NCBI GenBank assembly: GCA_965661005.1
Contig: CBFICB010000005.1
Location: 1-64,000 of the forward strand
Origin: UBA5109 sp965661005
Lineage (GTDB): Bacteria; Pseudomonadota; Gammaproteobacteria; Pseudomonadales; Pseudohongiellaceae
DNA: 64,000 nt
Reading direction: 5' to 3'
Shown: piece by piece, positions 16,071-23,465 of the stretch
Numbering within the stretch: position 1 is the first letter of the stretch
How the letters are laid out: each line of letters begins with the position of its first letter
Notes under the pieces: generated by a model
Seen by the model: only the letters and a program-made list of their open reading frames with translations
Told to the model about the DNA's origin: nothing
Databases searched by the model: none
Made by a program: the position numbers and the translations under genes

Positions 16071-16105
16071 GCAGATTTGTTTATTTTAAGCAAATCTGCT
16101 TTTTT
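16071..16105 (+). terminator. Rho-independent terminator after the cytochrome gene
   Basis: Perfect 9-bp stem GCAGATTTG / CAAATCTGC, 11-base loop, followed by six T. Confidence 0.85.
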
Positions 16106-16236
16106 GTTGTCTTAATGATTTCCAAACCGGGATAATCACCTATTCAGCTTTTTCAGCGTTCAATCTTTACCCTGCTGCCCTGACTCTCTAGAATCTATTG
16201 CTCTTTCAAGTAAAGGCATACAAAGGTCGTTCAGCA

Positions 16237-18762
16237 ATGGCATACCTTGTAAGTAAACTTAGCCATCAATCTTTCCAATACTGGGTCATGATCTTATTGA
16301 TGACTTTGTTGAGCGCCTGTGGAGGTGGTGGTGGCGGCGGGAATACTACCACTGATAATCCCGCTTCATTTTCCCTGCAGGGCAGTATCGTGGTTAGCGC
16401 CGGCTCGATTGTTGATAGCGATATCAACAATACCAACAACATTAATATTTCCAACAACACAGCTGATACGGCCCAGGTTATTCCAAGTTTTGCTGTACTT
16501 GGCGGATATGTTAACGAAGCCATGCAAGGCTCTCAAGGCCCTCTTTTCGCATCCGGTGATACCTCAGATTATTTTAGTATTTACCTTTATGAGGGCCAAT
16601 CCATTGTATTGGATATCTATGACTCAGCTAATGCTGACCTTGATCTATACCTGCTGGACAGCACAGGAAAAATCGTGCTTGATTCTTCTCTTTCCCTGAG
16701 CGCCATTGAAACATTACTCGCACCATTCGAAGGAGAGTTTCAGCTGCTTGTCGAGGCCTTTGACGGCGCATCCAACTATACCTTGAGAACTGAACAAACC
16801 GTAAACATCAACAGCTCCGGTTTCCGTTTAAGTGATGCTTTTATGCCCAATGAATTAATTCTCAGTTACCGCAAGCCGGAAAGTTATAAAAATCAAACAA
16901 AAAATCCAGACTCTACTTTGAGCCAATTAGGCTTAAACCTAATGGCGGGTCAAGCTGATCGCNNNNNNNNNNNNNNNNNNNNNNNNNNNNNNNNNNNNNN
17001 NNNNNNNNNNNNNNNNNNNNNNNNNATTGTTGATCCAAATAATATCAACCAAAGACACCAATTTGTTGACGATCATACTAAACAAAAATACGAGACTCTT
17101 ATTGCTATCAAACTAATGAATAGCGATGAACAAATTCAATTTGCAGAGCCCAACCTCATTATTGAAGGGACGGCTATACCTAACGATCCTCAATACAATG
17201 AACAATGGAATTACCCATTAATTGAACTCCCTGCTGCATGGGATATTACGACTGGATCTAGCGATGTTATTGTCGCGGTTGTTGACTCTGGTGCCCTCTT
17301 TCAGCATCCGGATTTAGCAGGCAATCTGATTGCTGGTTATGACTTTATCAGTGATATTGATAATGCTCTGGATGGTGATGGACTTGACCCTGATGCTGAA
17401 GATTTAGGNNNNNNNNNNNNNNNNNNNNNNNNNNNNNNNNNNNNNNNNNNNNNNNNNNNNNNNNNNNNNNNNNNNNNNNNNNNNNNNNNNNNNNNNNNNN
17501 NNNNNNNNNNNNNNNNNNNNNNNNNNNNNNNNNNNNNNNNNNNNNNNNNNNNNNNNNNNNNNNNNNNNNNNNNNNNNNNNNNNNNNNNNNNNNNNNNNNN
17601 NNNNNNNNNNNNNNNNNNNNNNNNNNNNNNNNNNNNNNNNNNNNNNNNNNNNNNNNNNNNNNNNNNNNNNNNNNNNNNNNNNNNNNNNNNNNNNNNNNNN
17701 NNNNNNNNNNNNNNNNNNNNNNNNNNNNNNNNNNNNNNNNNNNNNNNNNNNNNNNNNNNNNNNNNNNNNNNNNNNNNNNNNNNNNNNNNNNNNNNNNNNN
17801 NNNNNNNNNNNTCTGAATACTCAAATTTTGGTAATGCTATTGATGTTGCCGCTCCTGGAGGGCGCGATAATATCGATTTCGACAATAATGGCTTTGTCGA
17901 TGCAATTTTAAGCTTGTCGGCAGTCTCTGGGGCAGGAGGCTTAAACTATATTTATAACTACCGTTTTGGCACATCCATGGCAACACCGCATGTCAGTGGC
18001 GTTTTTGCTTTAATGCTGGCGGTGAACCCTGATTTAAGTGCTGATGACATTGAACAGATGCTTATCTCTGGTTTGCTAACAGATGACCTGGGTATAAGCG
18101 GTGCTGACAATTTATATGGATACGGCCTGATTAATGCACGTAAAGCTGTTAATACTGCTCTCACCAGCTTAAGTAGTAATCCTATCGTCAACTCATACCT
18201 TAGCTCTTCAATTTCAACCATTGAGTTTAGCCCTGGACTAAGTGAAACAGTCTTTGAAACAAGAACAGTTGGTGATGATGCTATAAACATCAATAGCATT
18301 GATTATAACGCTGCATGGCTAGACCTTACTTCTCTGGGGCTGGTATCGGGTGTTGAAAACTGGCGCTTGACGATAGACCGTCTTGGACTCACTGAAGGCT
18401 TATATCGTGAGACGCTTAGTTTTAATACCAGCGCAAACGTATTAAATGTTGAGGTCATACTCCAAGTAAATCCTCCGACACAACGCTATCAGGTTGGCCC
18501 CTTGCTAATAGAACTAATCAACACAGAGAATAACAACAGTATTCAAATCAATTCCAGCTATGCCAATAACGCCTACAATTTTGATTTAAACGGCTTAGCC
18601 TCCGGTGATTACCGTATCAGGGTGAGCAGTGATTTAAATGGAAATGGTGAAAATGACGCCGGTGAAGCCAGCGCTCAATCAGAGGTATTTACTGTGAGTG
18701 GCAACAGGACCCTGTCGGACTTAGTTTTGGCATGGGACAGACCATCCACTCTAGTACAATAA
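16237..18762 (+). CDS. Subtilisin-like (S8) protease lipoprotein with pre-peptidase domain
   Basis: Secreted or surface serine protease. The N-terminal lipoprotein signal ends LLSAC followed by a glycine run. A pre-peptidase C-terminal-type domain follows (GDTSDYFSIYLYEGQSIVLDIYDS...LDLYLLDSTG). The S8 domain has the catalytic Asp in VVDSGALFQHPDL and the Ser in FGTSMATPHVSG; the catalytic His region falls in the N gap at 17409-17811. A C-terminal beta-rich part (ends LVLAWDRP) may be an anchoring or inhibitor domain. The ATG at 16237 is preferred to a TTG at 16198, because the signal peptide begins there. A second gap is at 16963-17025. Confidence 0.83.
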   Translation: MAYLVSKLSHQSFQYWVMILLMTLLSACGGGGGGGNTTTDNPASFSLQGSIVVSAGSIVDSDINNTNNINISNNTADTAQVIPSFAVLGGYVNEAMQGSQGPLFASGDTSDYFSIYLYEGQSIVLDIYDSANADLDLYLLDSTGKIVLDSSLSLSAIETLLAPFEGEFQLLVEAFDGASNYTLRTEQTVNINSSGFRLSDAFMPNELILSYRKPESYKNQTKNPDSTLSQLGLNLMAGQADRXXXXXXXXXXXXXXXXXXXXXIVDPNNINQRHQFVDDHTKQKYETLIAIKLMNSDEQIQFAEPNLIIEGTAIPNDPQYNEQWNYPLIELPAAWDITTGSSDVIVAVVDSGALFQHPDLAGNLIAGYDFISDIDNALDGDGLDPDAEDLXXXXXXXXXXXXXXXXXXXXXXXXXXXXXXXXXXXXXXXXXXXXXXXXXXXXXXXXXXXXXXXXXXXXXXXXXXXXXXXXXXXXXXXXXXXXXXXXXXXXXXXXXXXXXXXXXXXXXXXXXXXXXXXXXXXXXXXSEYSNFGNAIDVAAPGGRDNIDFDNNGFVDAILSLSAVSGAGGLNYIYNYRFGTSMATPHVSGVFALMLAVNPDLSADDIEQMLISGLLTDDLGISGADNLYGYGLINARKAVNTALTSLSSNPIVNSYLSSSISTIEFSPGLSETVFETRTVGDDAININSIDYNAAWLDLTSLGLVSGVENWRLTIDRLGLTEGLYRETLSFNTSANVLNVEVILQVNPPTQRYQVGPLLIELINTENNNSIQINSSYANNAYNFDLNGLASGDYRIRVSSDLNGNGENDAGEASAQSEVFTVSGNRTLSDLVLAWDRPSTLVQ
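16963..17025. other. Sequence gap (63 N) inside the subtilase gene
   Basis: Short run of undetermined bases between the pre-peptidase domain and the catalytic domain. Confidence 0.99.
17409..17811. other. Sequence gap (403 N) inside the subtilase gene
   Basis: Run of undetermined bases covering the catalytic His and oxyanion Asn region of the S8 domain. Confidence 0.99.
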
Positions 18763-18794
18763 AAAACTCTACAAAGAATGCCGCAATTCAGCTT

Positions 18795-20357
18795 TTAAGG
18801 TTGAGCTGAGACTACTCTTACGCCCATTTGATTTGGGCTTAGCTGAACGCCCTCAGCAACACGCAAACCTGTATTCAAATCAGTAGTCTGATTGACAGCT
18901 AAACTAGCAAGGCTTAATACCTGTTGGGCAAGTTGCTCTGAAATTACTGCTGTCACTTCCAATTGAATATTTTGTAAAGGGATTCCGGCACGATTACTTA
19001 CCCTGACGAATATTCGACCATCTTGAAGGGTATATACCTGAGACTGGATATAAACATCTGGAGAGTCAACAACATCAAGTCGTGTATATGCTAATGCCGC
19101 TTCATTCGCGGCGACCCCTCCACCTTCGGCAGCAGCTTGAAAATACTGTTTGGCGATAGCTCTATCGTTATTATTAAGTGATATTTTTCCTAATTCATTC
19201 ATGGCGGTAGCTGTCGGCAACAAATCAACACTTCGTTCCAGATCAACCTGTGCCAGGCGCTGATCACCAATTCTGGCATAAGCCACTCCTCTGCCTAAAT
19301 AATAATCGAAATAGCTATCATCTTTGTCGATAGCCTGATTGTAGCTTGTGATCGCAGCTCTATAATCTTGCTGATAAAGAAGAATATCTGCTTTTAAGCC
19401 GGGAAATCTGGCTTCATTGGGGACCAGCGAAATAGCTTCATTCAAGTTCAGCATCGCAATCTCCAAGTCATCATCAGCAATAGCCCTTTCAGCTTCAGCA
19501 AAAAGTTCATAAGCTTCCTGGTCTGCTTTGATACCGGCAATAGCCTGCTGGTATCGAGCTTCACCAACTTCCAGATCACGCCCCTGTATGATAGGCATTA
19601 ATTCATTGACCAGTGCTTGATTATTCGCTACACGCTCCCGGGAAGGAGGATGACTGGCAAACAAGCCATCAATCCAACTTGATTCTCGTCCCTCAGAAAG
19701 GCGAACAAAGGTTTCTTGTAAACTGACAGCTGCTTGTGGCTCATAGCCGGCTTCAAGCATATAACGAATACCAAAAGTATCCGATTCACGTTCAGCATCC
19801 CGACCATAACGTTGACTGATTAGCTGCGCTCCTAACTGNNNNNNNNNNNNNNNNNNNNNNNNNNNNNNNNNNNNNNNNNNNNNNNNNNNNNNNNNNNNNN
19901 NNNNNNNNNNNNNNNNNNNNNNNNNNNNNNNNNNNNNNNNNNNNNNNNNNNNNNNNNNNNNNNNNNNNNNNNNNNNNNNNNNNGCTGCCAACTCTGCTTC
20001 GCTATTCAGTTCAAGCAATAAACCTCGATTAATGGCTATCTTGCCACCTGGAAGTGCCCATGCATTTGGTACTGAATTATTTAACACCACAAACTCATAT
20101 GGCAGGTCATAATCTCTTCTACCCACCGCAGCAAGACGCTGCCCTACCTCACTGACATACGCGCTTAATTCAGGATCTACTCTATACTCTCCACCCTGAC
20201 TTTGCTGTGAAGGACCATATTGCTGATTGCCTATGGATATCTCGTCTTGTCGAGATAACAAGGAAAACTCACTTGCTCCTGTCACTGGGTTTACAGCGCA
20301 AGATACCAAGAATAAATTTGAGAAGATGAAGCTTAGTGAAAGTATTATTCTAAACAT
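18795..20357 (-). CDS. M48-family metalloprotease lipoprotein with TPR, BepA-like
   Basis: Periplasmic zinc protease and chaperone of the BepA/YfgC type, which inspects outer-membrane protein assembly. The lipobox is FLVSC (Cys20). AVNPVTGASEFSLLSRQDEISIG is the usual M48 N-terminal segment, and VVLNNSVPNAWALPGGKIAINRGLL leads to the active site. HEXXH falls in the N gap (19839-19983), but the third ligand region is visible (RDAERESDTFG). ASHPPSRERV follows. The C-terminal half has TPR-like helices (ARFPGLKADILLYQQDYRAAITSYNQAIDKD). Total length of about 520 fits. It converges with the subtilase gene. Confidence 0.83.
   Translation of the reverse strand: MFRIILSLSFIFSNLFLVSCAVNPVTGASEFSLLSRQDEISIGNQQYGPSQQSQGGEYRVDPELSAYVSEVGQRLAAVGRRDYDLPYEFVVLNNSVPNAWALPGGKIAINRGLLLELNSEAELAXXXXXXXXXXXXXXXXXXXXXXXXXXXXXXXXXXXXXXXXXXXXXXXXXQLGAQLISQRYGRDAERESDTFGIRYMLEAGYEPQAAVSLQETFVRLSEGRESSWIDGLFASHPPSRERVANNQALVNELMPIIQGRDLEVGEARYQQAIAGIKADQEAYELFAEAERAIADDDLEIAMLNLNEAISLVPNEARFPGLKADILLYQQDYRAAITSYNQAIDKDDSYFDYYLGRGVAYARIGDQRLAQVDLERSVDLLPTATAMNELGKISLNNNDRAIAKQYFQAAAEGGGVAANEAALAYTRLDVVDSPDVYIQSQVYTLQDGRIFVRVSNRAGIPLQNIQLEVTAVISEQLAQQVLSLASLAVNQTTDLNTGLRVAEGVQLSPNQMGVRVVSAQP
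19839..19983. other. Sequence gap (145 N) inside the M48 protease gene
   Basis: Run of undetermined bases covering the expected HEXXH zinc site. Confidence 0.99.
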
Positions 20358-20400
20358 GGTCTATTTCCAGCCTTGCCATTTTTTTCATAATAAAATTCTA

Positions 20401-21147
20401 TCAAAGAAAATATCGAATAATTAACCAAATACCAGCTATGGCTGTAGCGAGCAGAATGATGCGTGCAAACCAGACTTGCGATACCCAATTTAAAAAACTT
20501 CTGCCAAACAAGGCGCCAACATATACCAGTGGAGCAGTTACCGCAATTGAAGGAAAATATGCCACTGTAAATAAATCCTGATAATAAAAAATCGGAATTT
20601 TTGTGGTATTGACTGTTAAAAAGAAAATACTGCTGGTACCAACAAAAGTTTTCTTATCCAGTTTAAGCAATAAAAAATATAAAGCAGTAATGGGCCCAGC
20701 AGCGTTCCCGATGGTGGTAGAGACTCCGGCAAGAAGACCGGATCCTGCTCGAATGCTTTTAGGGTAGTAAATTGCTAATTCTGTCAGCTTCGGTCTAAGA
20801 GGCTCCAGAGAAACCAGAAAAACAACCATTAAGCCAATGGCTAATCCAAGATTTCTATCATCCAGATAGCTAAGCATTACACCACCAACAGCAATGCCTA
20901 AAAAAACGGGCAAAATCATTTTCTTGAGTTCACTAATATGAGCTAATCGCCAGTAAAAACTAACGGCTACACAATCCCCAACTAACAGATAAATAAGGCA
21001 AATGCCCAAGGCCTCTCGAGGACTAAATACCAGGACTACAACAGCAGAAATAAGCATGCCTAAGGCAGGTATTCCAGCTTTAACAAAACCAGTAAAGAGC
21101 GCCACCACAGCAAGCAAAATTAGTAATTCAGGAGGGAGTATGTACAA
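20401..21147 (-). CDS. TSUP (TauE/SafE) family membrane permease
   Basis: A 248-residue protein with about eight hydrophobic segments and a TSUP-type opening, LFTGFVKAGIPALGMLISAVVVLVFSPREALG. The second half repeats the pattern with GLLAGVSTTIGNAAGPITALYFLLLKLDKKTFVGTSSIFFLTVNTTKIP, characteristic of sulfite exporter TauE-like proteins that move sulfonates, sulfite or organic anions. The start is a TTG whose only Shine-Dalgarno-like bases (AAAGG) lie in the right arm of the terminator just upstream. Substrate unknown. Confidence 0.8.
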   Translation of the reverse strand: MYILPPELLILLAVVALFTGFVKAGIPALGMLISAVVVLVFSPREALGICLIYLLVGDCVAVSFYWRLAHISELKKMILPVFLGIAVGGVMLSYLDDRNLGLAIGLMVVFLVSLEPLRPKLTELAIYYPKSIRAGSGLLAGVSTTIGNAAGPITALYFLLLKLDKKTFVGTSSIFFLTVNTTKIPIFYYQDLFTVAYFPSIAVTAPLVYVGALFGRSFLNWVSQVWFARIILLATAIAGIWLIIRYFL

Positions 21148-21184
21148 AAAAAAGAGCCTTTAAAGTTACTACTTCAAAGGCTCT
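21146..21184 (-). terminator. Rho-independent terminator after PCuAC-like gene 1, abutting the TSUP start
   Basis: Read leftward: 9-bp stem AGAGCCTTT / AAAGGCTCT, 14-base loop, then eight T. The T tract runs into the TTG start of the TSUP gene. Its sequence resembles the terminator at 21952-21988. Confidence 0.85.
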
Positions 21185-21278
21185 ATACTATCAAACTATG
21201 TAAGCTAAAGTTGAAAAAAACTGGTGTTTCTGGTTCTAATTTTTATTGATTACTTAACGAGCTCAACCAGGTAAAAAT

Positions 21279-21800
21279 TCAATTTCTAAGAGGAACATTT
21301 ACAACATATTTATGTTCGTTGGGAACACCCGCTTCTCGGCCGCGTTGGCCAGCATTCGCATCTCTGCGTTGCTCCTCTACTTCTTCCAAGGGCTCTAGTC
21401 CACGGCGAACCAATAGCGTAAGCTCCTGAAAGTGTCCTTCCAGGCTGGCAGAATCTACGCCACTTAATTGAAAATGCACATCATTTGCAGACATGACAAG
21501 ACGATCACCTGGCTCAATGATGACTTGCTCCAACTCGCCCCCATTTGAGCCAACCAGAGTAGCTTGACCAAATACGTCACCACTAAGACCCAACACCACG
21601 ATCGGTTCATAATGTAAATTGGCGATAGTAAAAAAAGCCGTTGCTGACTCTGAGCTTGCCGCTGGCGCATTCATATATGAGCTTTCAATACCCATAAAAC
21701 CAGGGATCATGACTGGTTGGGCATGTGCAGCTGTCTGCACAAACACCATTGCCAGAAATATGATAATAGAACGCTTAATATTTTTTGTAACTGTGTACAT
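21279..21800 (-). CDS. Secreted PCuAC-like domain protein, paralogue 1
   Basis: A 173-residue exported protein (signal peptide ends AHA-Q). The mature part follows the copper chaperone PCu(A)C plan: an N-terminal PGFMGIESSYMNAPAASSESATAFFTIANLHYEPIVVLG strand pair, a central EQVIIEPGDRLVMSANDVHFQLSGV, and LTLLVRRG near the end. The HxM copper motif is reduced to HFQ, and the first His/Met pair is absent, so copper binding as in PCuAC is doubtful. A charged tail (EEVEEQRRDANAGQRGREAG) follows. Two paralogues lie upstream. AGAGGAGGGGTGAGG gives a strong ribosome site. Confidence 0.6.
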   Translation of the reverse strand: MYTVTKNIKRSIIIFLAMVFVQTAAHAQPVMIPGFMGIESSYMNAPAASSESATAFFTIANLHYEPIVVLGLSGDVFGQATLVGSNGGELEQVIIEPGDRLVMSANDVHFQLSGVDSASLEGHFQELTLLVRRGLEPLEEVEEQRRDANAGQRGREAGVPNEHKYVVNVPLRN

Positions 21801-22122
21801 TCCTCACCCCTCCTCTCTTGAATAAACAAAATTTTCCAGATAATACTTATAATTACTTACTTTAAAGATTAATTTTTTATTGCAAAAGAAGATTACTCTT
21901 AAAATTAAATAAATCAACCAATTAAGTTGGCGATAGCATTTCTCAAATGCGAAAAAAAAGCCTTCAAAATACTTACTTTAAAGGCTTTCTTGCCCAGTTA
22001 TTAATGACTCTTTTATTCCTTTTTTAAACACTCAGCTGCCCTGCTGGGCTTTAATCCTAAAGTTTAATCTATCCTTACCATGCCTTAAGTGCACGCTGAA
22101 AAACTAAATATTAAGTTCGCTT
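21801..22122. other. Intergenic region, 322 bp, between paralogues 1 and 2
   Basis: Contains the terminator at 21952-21988 for paralogue 2 and, to its left, AT-rich sequence that should hold the promoter of paralogue 1. Nothing else is visible. Confidence 0.55.
21952..21988 (-). terminator. Rho-independent terminator after PCuAC-like gene 2
   Basis: Read leftward: stem AAAGCCTT / AAGGCTTT with a 16-base loop and a run of T (A at 21952-21959 on the plus strand). The loop and stem resemble those of the terminator at 21146-21184. Confidence 0.8.
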
Positions 22123-22647
22123 TTAATCTCTAACCATAACGTGAACCACGTATTTTTTTTCATTTGGAATACCGGCTTCACGACTTCGAACTCCGGACAT
22201 GGCGCCTAATTCCTCAATTGCTTCGACAGCTTCCTCTGGCTCCAGCCCACGACGAATAAGCAAAGTAATATCCTGAGAGCCTTCATCAGTAGCTTCAGCA
22301 TCAATCCCACTAATTCGTAGGTGTACGTTATTTGGCCCCATAGTTAAACGGCCACCAGGTTGGATGACAACTTGGTCTAATTCATTACCATTTGAGCCAA
22401 TAAAGGTAGCGGTTTCAAAAGTATCGCCCGAAGCACTCAACAATATGATAGGTTCGTAATGCAGATTTGATATGGTGAAATAGGCATTGCTTGAATCAGA
22501 ACCCGCTGCAGGAGCATCCATAGATGAGTTTTCGATAGCCATAAAGCCCGGAACCATAAGCGGTTGCGCTTGCGCAGCTGCCTGGACAAATAAAAATGTC
22601 AAAAGTAAGAAAATAGACCCATTAATTTTTTTTATGTTTGAGTGCAT
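22123..22647 (-). CDS. Secreted PCuAC-like domain protein, paralogue 2
   Basis: 174 residues with a signal peptide ending AQA-Q, and the same plan as its neighbours: MVPGFMAIENSSMDAPAAGSDSSNAYFTISNLHYEPIILL, then DQVVIQPGGRLTMGPNNVHLRISGI, ITLLIRRGLEPEE and a C-terminal SREAGIPNEKKYVVHV. The expected copper HxM is HLR here. It has its own terminator downstream. Paralogue 3 ends 88 bases upstream on the same strand without an obvious terminator, so 3 and 2 may be co-transcribed. Confidence 0.6.
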   Translation of the reverse strand: MHSNIKKINGSIFLLLTFLFVQAAAQAQPLMVPGFMAIENSSMDAPAAGSDSSNAYFTISNLHYEPIILLSASGDTFETATFIGSNGNELDQVVIQPGGRLTMGPNNVHLRISGIDAEATDEGSQDITLLIRRGLEPEEAVEAIEELGAMSGVRSREAGIPNEKKYVVHVMVRD

Positions 22648-22735
22648 TTTTCACCTCTTTTTTCAATAAACAATATTTCTTTGATTAAAGTGTCAAAAAC
22701 TTTAGCTCGTTATTATATTCTATTAGAACTTAAAA

Positions 22736-23251
22736 TTAGTACTTAAGATCTACATTAACCACATACTCTTTTTCATTGGGAATACCCGCTTCTCTTTGAC
22801 GAGCACCAGACAAGCCACCAAAGCCATCTTGTGCCTCTACTTCTTCCTCAGCTTCCAAACCGCGGCGTACCAACAGGGTAATTTGCTGGGAATGATCTTC
22901 AATAGACGAAGTCTGAAGGTCACTTAAATGCATATAGACAGTATCCGGTCCCATAACCAGACGCTCACCAGGCTGAATGATCAATTGCTCTAATTCATCA
23001 TTGTTTGGGCCAAGAAAAGTAGCATTTTCAAAAATATCGCCTGTAGCACTTAGCAATACTATCGGTTCAGAATACAGGTTTGAGATGGTGAAATAGGCAT
23101 TACTGGCATCTGAGCCTGCTGCTGGTGCATCCATATATGAGCTCTCAATACCCATGAAACCCGGAATCATAATTGGCTGAGCCTGTGTTGACTGAAAGCA
23201 CAGCATGAGCAAAGGGATGGCAAACAGGCGACTGATTCTCTTTATATTCAT
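22736..23251 (-). CDS. Secreted PCuAC-like domain protein, paralogue 3
   Basis: About 171 residues with a signal peptide ending TQA-Q. It shares MIPGFMGIESSYMDAPAAGSDASNAYFTISNLYSEPIVLL with paralogue 1, then EQLIIQPGERLVMGPDTVYMHLSDL and ITLLVRRGLEAEEEVEAQDGFGGLSGARQREAGIPNEKEYVV. The putative copper His is replaced by Tyr (VYMH). The ATG at 23251 is preferred over 23263, because the AGG of the upstream ATGAGG then acts as ribosome site. It is the promoter-proximal member of the tandem set. Confidence 0.6.
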   Translation of the reverse strand: MNIKRISRLFAIPLLMLCFQSTQAQPIMIPGFMGIESSYMDAPAAGSDASNAYFTISNLYSEPIVLLSATGDIFENATFLGPNNDELEQLIIQPGERLVMGPDTVYMHLSDLQTSSIEDHSQQITLLVRRGLEAEEEVEAQDGFGGLSGARQREAGIPNEKEYVVNVDLKY

Positions 23252-23300
23252 TTCTAACCTCATTTTATAAAATTGGACTTTAAATGTTTTAGTAATTCTT

Positions 23301-23334
23301 CAATAACAATAACTCGTCAATAACAATAACTCGC
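23301..23334. repeat. Tandem repeat, 17 bp x 2 plus partial
   Basis: CAATAACAATAACTCG(T/C) occurs twice head to tail, followed by CAATAA, upstream of paralogue 3. Confidence 0.85.
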
Positions 23335-23465
23335 CAATAAAGAGAAACACCTAATCCATGCATAAGGCGCTATGGCCCATTATTTAAGAAGTCTGGGATA
23401 TTATCACTATTCTATCCCTAGCTTATGCAAAAAAAATGATTTTTATTGAGCCAGCTCAATCATTC

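Noticed and set aside
18765..18815. Short stem TCAGCT/AGCTGA between the subtilase and M48 genes as terminator
   Set aside because: Only six pairs, no T tract, and it overlaps the end of the M48 gene.
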